64,000 nt of DNA from Methanobrevibacter arboriphilus (GTDB lineage: Archaea; Methanobacteriota; Methanobacteria; Methanobacteriales; Methanobacteriaceae): positions 1,441,001 through 1,505,000 of the forward strand of contig NZ_AP019779.1 of NCBI RefSeq assembly GCF_019669925.1, in the 5' to 3' direction. The notes under the pieces were generated by a model. That model was given only the letters and a program-made list of their open reading frames with translations, was not told the DNA's origin and searched no databases. The position numbers and the translations under genes were made by a program. Positions within the stretch are counted from its first letter, which is position 1. Each line of letters starts with the position of its first letter. Below are positions 9,526 through 18,500 of the stretch, piece by piece.

Positions 9526-9829
9526 TTTTTTATTCTTTAATTTTTATTCATTTATTTTGGATTGTTTAATATTTTCTGTTTTTTCTTAATATATAATAAA
9601 TTTAATTATATTTTTAATAGTAACTTTGATTTATTTTTAATAGTGAATTCATTTATTTTTAAGATTTGCTTTGATTTAGATAATGCTTTAGTTTTATTAA
9701 TGATGAAATAAAAAATATTATTATTTAGGATAGGATTTTATTGATAAGATTAATAGATTAACGAATATATTTTTATGAAAATTAAATTTTATAATTAAAA
9801 ATTTTATAATTACGTTTAAAGTGAAAACG
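9526..9829. other. AT-rich intergenic region between radA and the AEC permease
   Basis: No gene is seen. The left part is pyrimidine-rich, as expected downstream of a terminator. The repeated phrase ATTTTTAATAGTRA occurs twice near 9613-9645. A promoter for the next gene should lie in the right half, but no single TATA box stands out. Confidence 0.45.
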
Positions 9830-10756
9830 ATGTCTGAAGTAATAAGTACTATAATTGTTATTTTATTTTTGATTTTTTTGGGATATTTTCTTAAAAGAAT
9901 TAATTTACTTAATATCAAAGACATTGAAGTGTTGAATAAATTAGTTATTAATGTTGCAATGCCATGTCTCATTTTTTCTTCTTTATATGCTGCAAATTTA
10001 TCTAATATTACAACTCTGGCTGTAATGCCCACAATTAGTATTACTGTAGGTGCAATTTCAGGGTTGCTTGTTTACCTTATCCTTAGAAAGAAAAACTTGC
10101 CTGAAAAAAAATTATGGGGAGCTGTTGTACCGGTTGTTATTGGAAACACTGCTTTTTTAGGATTTCCAATGGTTTTAGGTGTTTTTGGTCAATCAGGTCT
10201 TTTAAGAGCAATTTTTTATGATATGGGTACTCTAATATTGTTTCTTTCTTTAAGCATACTATTGATTGCTAATTTTGGAGGTAATATCAAGGATGTGTTT
10301 AAAAGAATTCTAGGTTTTCCAGTTTTATGGGCATTTATTTTAGGAATTACTTTTAATCTTTTAAATATTCCTATTGGAAATATTCCTGCTAGTATAATTG
10401 GATATTTATCTGCAGCAGCTATTCCAATAATAATGATTTCATTAGGCCTTTCTCTCCAATTTAAAGGTCTTAAAAATAATTTAAAAATAGCAGGATTGGA
10501 TGTAATTGTTAAACTTGTGATTGCCCCTATTATTGCTTTAACTATTGTAACTTTGTTAGGTTTGTCTAATATGGAATTTACAATAGCCATTGTAGAAGCT
10601 GGAATGCCATCTGGAATGTTAACAATGGTTTTGGCAGTTACTTATAATTTAGATTTTGGTATTTCTGCTGATTGTTCAGTTGTCACTACTGTTTTTAGCT
10701 TGATTACTTTACCTATCTTAATTGGAACCTTGCCTTTTATCACGGGCATTATATAA
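9830..10756 (+). CDS. Auxin efflux carrier (AEC) family transporter
   Basis: This polytopic membrane protein of about 308 residues and roughly ten hydrophobic helices belongs to the AEC/bile-acid-arsenite superfamily. Diagnostic features are the N-terminal FLGYFLKRINLLN, followed by LNKLVINVAMPCLIFSSL, and the second-half IPIIMISLGLSLQF, then APIIALTIVTLLGL and EAGMPSGMLTMVLA. Prokaryotic members are thought to export organic acids such as malate, but the substrate cannot be told here. GTG at 9821 would add three residues. ATG 9830 is preferred because GTGA (9821-9824) then serves as the ribosome binding site. It stands alone between radA and hdrA, each more than 300 bases away. Confidence 0.85.
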   Translation: MSEVISTIIVILFLIFLGYFLKRINLLNIKDIEVLNKLVINVAMPCLIFSSLYAANLSNITTLAVMPTISITVGAISGLLVYLILRKKNLPEKKLWGAVVPVVIGNTAFLGFPMVLGVFGQSGLLRAIFYDMGTLILFLSLSILLIANFGGNIKDVFKRILGFPVLWAFILGITFNLLNIPIGNIPASIIGYLSAAAIPIIMISLGLSLQFKGLKNNLKIAGLDVIVKLVIAPIIALTIVTLLGLSNMEFTIAIVEAGMPSGMLTMVLAVTYNLDFGISADCSVVTTVFSLITLPILIGTLPFITGII

Positions 10757-11280
10757 GATTATATGTTGCTTTGAAATTTCACATAACTTTATTTTTTTAA
10801 AAAAATTTTCTCTTTTTTGACTTTTTATAATTATAATTGAAAGATTTTTTAAGCATTTTTAATTATTTATAAGTGCTTTTAATATTTTTTAATTCTTTTT
10901 AATAGTTTGATTCTTATTTTAATCTTTTTAGTTCTTTTTTTCTTTATTCTAATCAATTTAATTCAAAATTTTTTTATTATATATAAACTTTACTCAATAA
11001 TAATAATAGAAACCTTTATTTATTTAAATGGCATACATAACACTATCTAAAATTTTATAAATATTAATAAATTGAAATTATAAAAAATTAATTAATAATA
11101 AATTAGTCAATAATTTAAATATTAGTTAATAATTTTATTTAATAATTTAAAATATTTAATATTAAACAATATTCTTTAAATTTAGTATAATTAATTATTG
11201 AAAATTGATTATTAATGGTTGTTTATAGGGGCATTGTTATAAAATATTAGATATCATCAACTTGTACAAGGTGATTATAA
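10757..11280. other. 524-base AT-rich intergenic region upstream of hdrA
   Basis: No protein or RNA gene is recognisable. The first 250 bases are T-rich (runs of seven T and seven A), consistent with termination of the AEC gene. The middle contains repeated TTAATAATTTAAATATT-like phrases. AAGGTGAT just before ATG 11281 is a strong ribosome binding site. Confidence 0.5.
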
Positions 11281-13257
11281 ATGGCAGAAGAGAAGAGAGA
11301 TATAGAAAATGAAGAGCCACGTATTGGAGTATATGTTTGTCACTGTGGTATAAACATTGGTGGGGTCGTCGACGTCCCAGCAGTTGCCGAATATGCAAAA
11401 ACTCTCCCTAATGTGGTTATTGCAAAGGATTATAAATATTATTGTTCTGATCCAGGACAACAAGTAATTCAAAATGACATTAAAGAACATAATCTTAACA
11501 GAATAGTTGTAGCTGCATGTTCTCCTAGGCTTCACGAACCTACATTTAGAAGATGTATTAGAGAAGCTGGATTAAACCAGTTCTTGTTTGAGTTTGCTAA
11601 CTTAAGAGAGCATGATTCTTGGGTACACATGGGTGAACCAGAAGCTGCTACTGAAAAAGCAAAAGATTTAACAAGAATGGCTGTAGCTAAAGCTAGACTT
11701 TTAGAACCTTTAGAAGCTTCTGTTGTGTCTGTGGATAATAAAGCTATGGTTATTGGTGGAGGAGTAGCTGGTATTCAATCTGCTCTTGATTTAGCTGATA
11801 TGGGATTCCAAACTTACATGGTTGAAAAACAACCAACCATTGGTGGAAGGATGGGACAACTTGATAAAACTTTCCCAACACTTGATTGTTCAATGTGTAT
11901 TCTTGCTCCTAAGATGGTGGATGTTGGTAAACACGAAAACATCGAACTTTTAACTTACTCTGAAGTAAGAGAAGTAGATGGTTATATTGGTAACTTTAAA
12001 GTAAAAGTTGAAAGAAAACCAAGATATATTGATGAAGAGTTATGTGTTGGCTGTGGATCTTGTGTAGAAGTTTGTCCAATTGAAATGCCTAATTACTTCG
12101 ATGAAGGTATTGGCATGACTAAAGCTGCATTTATTCCATTCCCTCAAGCAGTACCTTTATGTGCTACTATAGACAAGGATTACTGTATTGAATGTAAACT
12201 TTGTGATCAAATCTGTGAACGTGGAGCAGTTAAACATGACCAAGAATCTGAATTCATTGATTTAGAAGTAGGAACTATTATTGTAGCTACTGGTTATGAC
12301 CCTTATGATCCTACAGAAAAACTTGAATATGGTTATGGTGCTCATACTAATGTAATTACTGCTATGGAAATTGAAAGGATGATTAATGCATCTGGTCCTA
12401 CTGAAGGACATGTTATTAAACCATCTGATCATGAATCTCCAAAACGTGTTGCATTTATCCATTGTGTTGGTTCAAGAGATGATAAGATTGGTAAACCATA
12501 TTGTTCAAGAGTATGTTGTATGTACTCTATGAAAAATGCTCAATTGATTATAGATCACGAACCAGATACTGATGTAACTCTTTACTACATGGATATCAGA
12601 GCTTTCGGTAAAGGATTTGAAGAGTTCTATAAAAACTCTCAAGAAAAATATGGTATTAAGTTCTTAAGAGGACGTCCTTCTGAAATTATCGAAAACGATG
12701 ATTTAACTTTAACTGTAAGGGGAGAAGATACATTACTTAATACAGTAACTGAATATGATTATGATTTAGTTGTTCTTAGTGTTGGTCTTGTACCTCCTGA
12801 AGGAGCAGAAGAGTTAAGACAAACTATCGGTTTATCTAAGAGTGGAGATGGTTTCTTAATGGAAGCTCACCCAAAACTCAGACCTGTTGATACTTTAACA
12901 GACGGTGTTTACCTAGCTGGTGTTTCACAAGGTCCTAAGGATATTCCTGATGCAGTTGCACAAGGTTCTGGTGCAGCAGCACGTGCAGCGATTCCTATGG
13001 TTAAAGGTGAAGTGGAAATTGAACCTATTATTGCTACTACTGATACAGATGTCTGTGGGGCATGTGAAGTTTGTGTTGAACTTTGTCCATATGGTGCAGT
13101 AGCTATTGAAGATGATCAAGCAACTGTTAATGTTGCATTATGTAAAGGATGCGGTACTTGTGTAGCTGCATGCCCATCTGGAGCTATGGATCAAAATCAT
13201 TTCAAAACTGACCAAATCATGGCACAAATTGAAGCTGCTCTTGAAGATGGTAAATAA
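11281..13257 (+). CDS. hdrA: CoB-CoM heterodisulfide reductase subunit A (HdrA)
   Basis: This 658-residue iron-sulfur flavoprotein is the electron-bifurcating core of the cytoplasmic MvhADG-HdrABC complex. It takes electrons from H2 and sends them to CoM-S-S-CoB and ferredoxin. The N-terminal domain has CHCG (about 20-23) and later CSDPG and [12 protein letters not shown]. The FAD-binding motif VIGGGVAG starts at residue 157, followed by [14 protein letters not shown] and a CSMC pair. Two ferredoxin motifs start near C255 ([12 protein letters not shown]) and at [13 protein letters not shown]-terminal ferredoxin domain has [12 protein letters not shown] and [12 protein letters not shown]. All cluster cysteines appear present, and cysteine rather than selenocysteine is used throughout. 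It is not beside hdrB or hdrC, which is normal for Methanobacteriales. A clear hairpin terminator follows, so it is probably monocistronic. Confidence 0.97.
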   Translation: MAEEKRDIENEEPRIGVYVCHCGINIGGVVDVPAVAEYAKTLPNVVIAKDYKYYCSDPGQQVIQNDIKEHNLNRIVVAACSPRLHEPTFRRCIREAGLNQFLFEFANLREHDSWVHMGEPEAATEKAKDLTRMAVAKARLLEPLEASVVSVDNKAMVIGGGVAGIQSALDLADMGFQTYMVEKQPTIGGRMGQLDKTFPTLDCSMCILAPKMVDVGKHENIELLTYSEVREVDGYIGNFKVKVERKPRYIDEELCVGCGSCVEVCPIEMPNYFDEGIGMTKAAFIPFPQAVPLCATIDKDYCIECKLCDQICERGAVKHDQESEFIDLEVGTIIVATGYDPYDPTEKLEYGYGAHTNVITAMEIERMINASGPTEGHVIKPSDHESPKRVAFIHCVGSRDDKIGKPYCSRVCCMYSMKNAQLIIDHEPDTDVTLYYMDIRAFGKGFEEFYKNSQEKYGIKFLRGRPSEIIENDDLTLTVRGEDTLLNTVTEYDYDLVVLSVGLVPPEGAEELRQTIGLSKSGDGFLMEAHPKLRPVDTLTDGVYLAGVSQGPKDIPDAVAQGSGAAARAAIPMVKGEVEIEPIIATTDTDVCGACEVCVELCPYGAVAIEDDQATVNVALCKGCGTCVAACPSGAMDQNHFKTDQIMAQIEAALEDGK

Positions 13258-13260
13258 ACC

Positions 13261-13301
13261 TGGAGATTTATTCTCCATTTTTTATTTTTTTATTTATTTT
13301 T
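13261..13301 (+). terminator. Hairpin and T-tract terminator after hdrA
   Basis: TGGAGA (13261-13266) pairs perfectly with TCTCCA (13272-13277) over a five-base loop. It is followed immediately by a T-dominated tract. It lies three bases after the hdrA stop codon and is one of the few GC-containing hairpins in the spacers. Confidence 0.75.
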
Positions 13302-13725
13302 AAATTATTCAATTAAGAATTTATTTGTTTTTACTTTTTTTAGCTGTATTTGGCTATATTTAGCTATTTTTAACTATAATTAAGTATATTTTAATATATT
13401 TAACTTTTTTTTCAATTTGTTTTTTATAATTTAATCTTATTTTTTTTGAAAATTTTAAAACTATAAATAATTAGAAAATAATATAGAATAATTGTAATAT
13501 GAAAATATTATATTTATAAAATTTATAAAATCTTAACTAAAATATTTTGATATATCTATTATATAAATATCTTAATATAATTAAAATGTCTTAATATGAT
13601 ATATCTTAAAATTTATAAAATTATCATTTTGATAAATTAATAGTAAGTTTTATTATTAAATATTTTATTATTAAATACAATTTCAAGGAGTATTAATTTT
13701 TAATATTCATTATATAGGTGTATAA
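13302..13725. other. AT-rich intergenic region upstream of glyA
   Basis: No gene is seen. It contains a degenerate run of TAGCTATWTTTRGCTAT-like units near 13342-13375 and repeated AATATCTTAATAT phrases near 13550-13610. AGGTG just before ATG 13726 is the ribosome binding site for serine hydroxymethyltransferase. Confidence 0.5.
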
Positions 13726-14994
13726 ATGTTTGAAAATGAAAGCAATGTTACTGAAATTCAAAAATTGATGAAAGATCACAATGATTGGATGAAAAATAGT
13801 ATAAATCTTATTGCTAGTGAAAATATAACTAGCTCTCAAGTACAATCTGCAATGGCTTCAGATCTTTCTCATAGATATGCTGAAGGTAAATGTGGTGAAA
13901 GGCTTTATGAAGGTTGTAAATATATTGATGATATTGAATCAATTACTATACGTCTTTCAAAAAAACTTTATAAAGCAGAACATGTAAATGTTCAACCAAC
14001 ATCTGGTGTTGTAGCTAATCTTGCAGCATTTTTTACTTTTTCAAAGCCAGGAGACTCTATAATGGCTCTCGAAGTTCCAGTAGGTGGACATATTAGCCAT
14101 GCAAATGTAAGTGCTGCTGGTATAAGGGGCCTTAAAGTACATCAACATCCTTTTGATGAAAAATCAATGACTATTGATGTTGATGCAATGAATAAGAAGA
14201 TTCTTGAAATAAAGCCTAAAATAATTCTTTTCGGTGGTAGTTTATTCCTTTTCCCCCATCCTGTTAAAGAGGCATACGAAGCTGCTCAAGAAGTTGGAGC
14301 TAAAATCATGTATGATGGTGCTCATGTTTTAGGCCTTATTGCTGGTGGAAAATTCCAAGATCCTCTTCGTGAAGGTGCTGATGTTTTGATGGGTAGTACT
14401 CATAAGACATTTCCTGGAACTCAAGGAGGTATTATTTTAACTAAAGAAGAGTATGCTAAAAAAATTGATGAGGCGGTTTTCCCTGGTGTTGTTAGTAATC
14501 ATCATCTTCATCATGTAGCTGGGCTTGGAATAGCAACAGCTGAAATGCTTGAATTTGGTGAAAATTATGCTAGTCAAACTATTAAAAATGCTAAAGCTTT
14601 AGCTCAAGCTTTAAATGAATATGGTTTCAATGTTCTTTGTGAAGATCAAGGATTTACAGAATCTCATCAAGTAGGTTTTGATGTTTCTAATATTGGTAGA
14701 GCCTCTTCTTTAGCTAAAGATTTAGAATCTAATAATATTATTTTAAATAAAAATCTCCTTCCATGGGATGATGTTAATAGATCTGATGATCCTTCTGGTA
14801 TTAGAGTGGGTACTCAAGAGATTACAAGAAGAGGTATGAAAGAATCTCAGATGTCTGATATTGCTGAATTTATAATGAGAGTTTGTATGGATAAAGTTTA
14901 TGTTAAAGATGAAGTTAGTGAATTTATGAATGATTATACTAAAGTTCATTATGCCTTTGAGGAATCAGAAGCTTATAAATATATCCAATTCTAA
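13726..14994 (+). CDS. glyA: Serine hydroxymethyltransferase (archaeal, H4MPT-type)
   Basis: This 422-residue PLP enzyme interconverts serine and glycine with a C1 carrier, tetrahydromethanopterin in methanogens. It has [46 protein letters not shown] and [13 protein letters not shown]. The PLP lysine is K227 in [13 protein letters not shown]. That motif and the reduced C-terminal half are of the archaeal type, which differs from bacterial TTHK(T/S)LRGPRGG. Length is normal. The flavoprotein gene downstream begins about 35 bases after the stop codon in the same direction. It probably produces H4MPT, so the pair looks like a small C1-carrier operon. Confidence 0.95.
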   Translation: MFENESNVTEIQKLMKDHNDWMKNSINLIASENITSSQVQSAMASDLSHRYAEGKCGERLYEGCKYIDDIESITIRLSKKLYKAEHVNVQPTSGVVANLAAFFTFSKPGDSIMALEVPVGGHISHANVSAAGIRGLKVHQHPFDEKSMTIDVDAMNKKILEIKPKIILFGGSLFLFPHPVKEAYEAAQEVGAKIMYDGAHVLGLIAGGKFQDPLREGADVLMGSTHKTFPGTQGGIILTKEEYAKKIDEAVFPGVVSNHHLHHVAGLGIATAEMLEFGENYASQTIKNAKALAQALNEYGFNVLCEDQGFTESHQVGFDVSNIGRASSLAKDLESNNIILNKNLLPWDDVNRSDDPSGIRVGTQEITRRGMKESQMSDIAEFIMRVCMDKVYVKDEVSEFMNDYTKVHYAFEESEAYKYIQF

Positions 14995-15029
14995 TATTTA
15001 GAAATAATTTAAATGATATGGAGTTAAAA

Positions 15030-15734
15030 ATGCGTATTGGATGGGCAATAACTGGAGCTGGACATTTATTAGATGAAAGTGTTGCAGTAATGGAAGAGTT
15101 ATCTAAGGATAATAAGATAACAATTTTACTTTCTAATGCTGGAGAAGAAGTTTTAAATATGTATGGTCTTTTTGAAAGAGTTGCTGCTATTACAGGGGGA
15201 TATTATAAAGAATTAGCTTTAGAAAGCGATCAAAGTTTTAGTTATCCTATTTCTGGACGTTTTTCTCTAGGAAAGTATGATCTTTTAATTGTTTCTCCTA
15301 CTACCTCTAATACTGTTGCTAAAATAGTTCATGGAATTTCTGATACTCTTGTTACAAATTCTGTTGCTCAAGCTGGAAAAGGTGGAGTTAAAACTATTGT
15401 TATTCCAGTGGACATGGAAAAGGGAGATGTTGAAACAATTCTTCCATCTAAGTTAGATCTTGAAAGTTGTGCAGATTGTGATGAGTGTGAAGCATCTAAA
15501 TCTTGTCCTCAAGAGGCAATAATAGCTAAACAGGAAATTGATTTACTTAAGTGTGTTGGATGTGGTGATTGCCAAGATTCATGTCCATTTAATGCTATAA
15601 AAGCTGGAAAATTAATCACTATTCATATGAGGGAAATAGATATTGAAAACACTCATAAGTTAGTTTTAATGGAAGATATTGATGTTTTAAAACATCCTAA
15701 TGAAATTGCTGAGTTTATATCTAATATAATCTAA
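15030..15734 (+). CDS. dmrX: Dihydromethanopterin reductase-like iron-sulfur flavoprotein (MJ0208/DmrX family)
   Basis: An N-terminal flavin-binding flavoprotein domain ([15 protein letters not shown], then [20 protein letters not shown] and [12 protein letters not shown]) is fused to a C-terminal two-cluster ferredoxin domain. Its cysteines fall in CADCDEC, CPQEAI and [13 protein letters not shown]. This is the architecture of the archaeal MJ0208 family, whose Methanosarcina member was shown to reduce dihydromethanopterin to H4MPT. The function here is by family. ATG 15018 would give four extra residues, but GGAG at 15020-15023 sits correctly for ATG 15030. That start also gives the family-typical [11 protein letters not shown]. 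Its position directly after glyA, a user of H4MPT, supports the assignment. A related archaeoflavoprotein function is the main alternative. Confidence 0.8.
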   Translation: MRIGWAITGAGHLLDESVAVMEELSKDNKITILLSNAGEEVLNMYGLFERVAAITGGYYKELALESDQSFSYPISGRFSLGKYDLLIVSPTTSNTVAKIVHGISDTLVTNSVAQAGKGGVKTIVIPVDMEKGDVETILPSKLDLESCADCDECEASKSCPQEAIIAKQEIDLLKCVGCGDCQDSCPFNAIKAGKLITIHMREIDIENTHKLVLMEDIDVLKHPNEIAEFISNII

Positions 15735-15974
15735 AATCTAATCTAATAATTGATATAGGTATCATAATTGATATAAAATATTCACAATATAAATATCCTG
15801 ATCATTATAGGTTAATCAGATAGATTAATCAGCATATATAATTATAATTAATATAATTATATAATAGCTATTATCTAAATATAGCCAATATAACTATTAT
15901 ACTCAATATAAGTAATTATAATTAATAATTATTAATTAATATACTATTATCTAAAAATATAGTCGATATACTTA
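15735..15974. other. AT-rich spacer between convergent dmrX and DUF192 genes
   Basis: There is no gene. It is made of short repeated phrases (AATTGATATA twice near 15750-15775, TTAATCAG twice near 15820-15840, then ATATAATTAT/TATTATCTAAATATAG copies near 15868-15963). Both flanking genes end here, so termination signals would be expected, but no strong hairpin was found. Confidence 0.45.
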
Positions 15975-16361
15975 TTATACAGACTCACAAAAAAAATCTA
16001 ATTTATCTCCAATCTTTATTTTATATTTTTTAATACTTCCTTCTTTTAATTCTAAAATATAATGAGCTTTATTTTTGGGGTTATAAAACTTCCAAGGTGA
16101 AATATTTGCTATTTCTATAACTTTTTTTTCCTCATTTAAAAAAATAACATCAATATTTATTCTCATAAAAAATGTATGTATTGAAGAATAGATTTTAACA
16201 TTAGAATTAGCTGTTTTCATAACAAAAATATATTCTAATTCTTTTTTAAACATCAGTCCTTGGAATCTAGATAAAAAATTATTTGCAAATTTTATAGGGC
16301 CTAAAACTATTTTTTCCTGTGTTTTGTTTTTTTCTTTTATTAAAATAGTTTTATTGTTTAT
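15975..16361 (-). CDS. DUF192 family protein with apparent ATA start codon
   Basis: Read from 16361 leftward this encodes about 128 residues covering a complete DUF192 domain. The frame includes VLGPIKFANNFLSRFQGLMF, the FFMRINIDVIFLNEEKKVIEI core, PWKFYNPKNKAHYILELKEG and a final IKIGDKLDF. The first ATG (16253) would remove the conserved RFQGLMF strand. No ATG, GTG or TTG occurs in frame between it and the TAG at 16362-16364. A strong AAGGTGAT site (16366-16373, minus strand) lies four bases before ATA 16359-16361, so ATA is the probable initiator. DUF192 proteins are small beta-barrel domains of unknown biochemical role. It has no signal peptide here, unlike many bacterial members. Confidence 0.75.
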   Translation of the reverse strand: MNNKTILIKEKNKTQEKIVLGPIKFANNFLSRFQGLMFKKELEYIFVMKTANSNVKIYSSIHTFFMRINIDVIFLNEEKKVIEIANISPWKFYNPKNKAHYILELKEGSIKKYKIKIGDKLDFFCESV

Positions 16362-16365
16362 CTAA

Positions 16366-16373
16366 ATCACCTT
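16366..16373 (-). promoter_or_regulatory. Ribosome binding site deciding an ATA start for the DUF192 gene
   Basis: On the minus strand AAGGTGAT is a near-perfect match to the anti-Shine-Dalgarno sequence. It stands four bases before ATA 16361-16359. No conventional start codon is in frame downstream until well inside the conserved domain. Confidence 0.65.
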
Positions 16374-16932
16374 CTATAAATTATGTTATTATAGAATATT
16401 GTATTATTTGTCAATTTCCATATTATTCATATTTTAATATTGTTAATCAATCTTCATATTTAATCAACTTTTATATTTAATCAATTTTCATATTTTTAAT
16501 CGACTTTCATATTATTGATTAACTTCATATTAATAATCAATTTTTACTATTCATAAACTTTTAATAAATACTTCCACTTCATTAATTTTGAAAAATTTAT
16601 AAAAGTTTTTAAGTGTTAAAATTAAATTAATTATTTGTATGATATTATAATGTTATATTTTATTATCTATCATATCTTACGTCTTGTTATATTATATATC
16701 TCATTATATTCTATGTTTTATTATTAATTTTTATATTATTAATACTTATAATACTAACATTTATTTATTATCTTATCAAAAAGATAATATAGAAAGTTAA
16801 ATTATATCTATATATACTATTTAAACTATCAGATCTTAAAATTTAAATCTTAAGGTTAATAAAAATTAATAACTAAAATTAATAAATAGATTGATCTTTA
16901 ATACTTTACTAAAATCTTATGTGAGGGTTTTT
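16374..16932. other. 559-base divergent intergenic region between DUF192 and mat
   Basis: It holds no recognisable gene. The left part contains a tandem repeat array (listed separately). TATATATAC-like sequence near 16811-16819 is a plausible TATA box for mat, about 115 bases before its start. GTGAGGG at 16921-16927 is the mat ribosome binding site. Confidence 0.5.
16443..16512. repeat. Four-copy 17-bp AT-rich tandem repeat
   Basis: The unit TTAATCAA(T/C)(C/T)TT(C/T)ATAT occurs at 16443-16459, 16460-16476 and 16477-16493 with exact 17-base spacing. A fourth copy is at 16496-16512, after a two-base insertion. Further diverged pieces continue to about 16550. Confidence 0.85.
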
Positions 16933-18138
16933 ATGAGAAATATCATTGTTGAAAAGCTCAACCAAACACCAATAGAAAAATTAGACATTGAAATTGTAGA
17001 AAGGAAAGGAATTGGTCATCCTGACAGTATTAGTGATGGAATTGCAGAGTCTGTAAGTCGAGCTCTTTGTAAACTTTATATGGATGAATTTGGAGGAGTA
17101 CTCCACCACAATACTGATGAAGTTCAAATAACTGCAGGTGAATCGAATCCTATTTTTGGAGGAGGAGATGTAATTAAGCCTATTGATTTCCTTCTTACAG
17201 GTCGTGGAGTTTCTGAATATGAAGGTAAAAAGTTACCAGTTGATGTAGTAGCTATTGATGCTGCTAAAACTTATTTAGATGAATATATTCCTAATCTTGA
17301 AGTAGAATCTCATGCTGTAGTTGAATGTAAAATAGGACATGGTTCAGGAGACCTTGTTGACGTGTTTAAACGAGATGGTGCACCGTCTTCTAATGATACT
17401 TCTTTTGGTGTAGGTTATGCTCCATTTTCAGAAGTTGAAACTATAGTCTTAGCTATTGAAGAATTATTAAATTCTAAAGCTTTTACAAAGAAGAATCCTG
17501 CTGTTGGTGAAGATATTAAAGTTATGGGGCTTCGTGATAATGATAAAATTACTTTGACTATTGCATGTGCTATGGTCTCAAAATATGTTACTGACCGTGA
17601 AGAATATATAGCTGTCCGTGAAGGCTTGAAAAATGTAGCTCTTGATATAGCTAGCCAAGTTACAGATAGGGAGATTGAAGTATTTGTAAATACTGCTGAT
17701 AATGATAATGCTAAGGGAGAAGAAGGTTATTATTTAACAGTCACTGGAACTTCTGCTGAAATGGGTGATGATGGTTCTGTTGGTAGGGGTAATAGGGCTA
17801 ATGGTCTTATAACTCCTAATAGGCCGATGTCTATGGAAGCAACTTCTGGTAAAAACCCTATAAATCATGTTGGTAAAATTTATAATATTTTATCTAATGA
17901 AATGGCTAATGATATAGCTAATAATGTTGAAGGAATAAAACAAATTAATATAATGATTTTGAGTCAAATTGGTAAACCTATTGATCAACCTAAGGCTGCA
18001 ACTTCTCAAATAATTCTTGAAGATGGATATAAAATGGATGATGTTAGTAAAAAAGTTGCTTCTGTCATGGATAGTTGGCTTGAAAATATATCAACCATAA
18101 CAGAAAATGTTGTAAAAGGCAAAGCAAGGACATTTTAA
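16933..18138 (+). CDS. mat: Archaeal S-adenosylmethionine synthetase (methionine adenosyltransferase)
   Basis: This enzyme makes S-adenosylmethionine from methionine and ATP. The archaeal type is only distantly related to bacterial MetK. Diagnostic motifs are [19 protein letters not shown], then [39 protein letters not shown] and [20 protein letters not shown]. The last part contains [19 protein letters not shown]. An in-frame TTG at 16891 would add 14 residues, but GTGAGGG (16921-16927) is correctly placed for ATG 16933, giving 401 residues, the usual archaeal length. SAM feeds the methyltransferases of corrinoid synthesis, including the cobalt-factor II methyltransferase encoded in this window. 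A stem-loop terminator follows the gene. Confidence 0.96.
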   Translation: MRNIIVEKLNQTPIEKLDIEIVERKGIGHPDSISDGIAESVSRALCKLYMDEFGGVLHHNTDEVQITAGESNPIFGGGDVIKPIDFLLTGRGVSEYEGKKLPVDVVAIDAAKTYLDEYIPNLEVESHAVVECKIGHGSGDLVDVFKRDGAPSSNDTSFGVGYAPFSEVETIVLAIEELLNSKAFTKKNPAVGEDIKVMGLRDNDKITLTIACAMVSKYVTDREEYIAVREGLKNVALDIASQVTDREIEVFVNTADNDNAKGEEGYYLTVTGTSAEMGDDGSVGRGNRANGLITPNRPMSMEATSGKNPINHVGKIYNILSNEMANDIANNVEGIKQINIMILSQIGKPIDQPKAATSQIILEDGYKMDDVSKKVASVMDSWLENISTITENVVKGKARTF

Positions 18139-18157
18139 GAATATTGTTTAATTAAAT

Positions 18158-18190
18158 TGTAGGTTATAAAGATAATCTACATTTTTATTT
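18158..18190 (+). terminator. Stem-loop/T-tract terminator after mat
   Basis: TGTAG-G-TTAT (18158-18167) pairs with ATAA-T-CTACA (18072-style mirror at 18172-18181) with one G:U-type mismatch and a four-base loop, followed by TTTTTATTTT. Confidence 0.65.
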
Positions 18191-18500
18191 TCCATTATTT
18201 TAATATTATTAAATCTATTTTTAGTTTTATTTTTACATTTTGTTTAATCACTTAAGCAAATATTAATTGTTCTATAATATTTAATTATTACTTATAAAGT
18301 TTATTTAACAATAATCTTATTTAATCATAAAAATTATTTAATCTTAAAACTTATTTAAACCATATAGTTTATTAGCTTAAGCTTACTTAGCTAATAAACT
18401 TAAATATTAAATTTTATTTAAATTATATAGCTTATTTACTAATTATATAGATTATTTAAATCATAAGTTTATTTAACTCATTATTATAAGGAGAATTCTA
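18191..18500. other. Leader/intergenic region of ileS with repeated CTTATTTAA phrases
   Basis: There is no gene. From about 18290 the phrase (A/C)TTATTTAA(A/T)C recurs many times (AACTTATTTAAACC and variants), and a 12-bp perfect inverted repeat is embedded at 18366-18400. AAGGAG at 18489-18494 is the ileS ribosome binding site. Confidence 0.5.
18366..18400. promoter_or_regulatory. 12-bp perfect inverted repeat upstream of ileS
   Basis: AGTTTATTAGCT (18366-18377) and AGCTAATAAACT (18389-18400) are exact reverse complements separated by 11 bases. The element could form a hairpin in a leader RNA or act as an operator. It is about 100 bases before the ileS start and has no T-tract, so a simple terminator is unlikely. 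Confidence 0.5.

Noticed and set aside
9721-10032. A minus-strand 103-codon open frame overlapping the AEC transporter
   Set aside because: It is the antisense shadow of a well-supported membrane protein gene.
11281-13257. Selenocysteine (in-frame TGA) in HdrA
   Set aside because: No internal TGA is present and the cluster positions carry cysteine codons.
16443-16512. A CRISPR array or replication-origin mini-ORB repeats
   Set aside because: Copies are directly adjacent without spacers, and no Cdc6/Orc1 gene or G-rich ORB motif is nearby.
16374-16932. A SAM-responsive riboswitch upstream of mat
   Set aside because: No GC-containing conserved core or stable multi-helix fold was visible, and such riboswitches are not established in methanogens.
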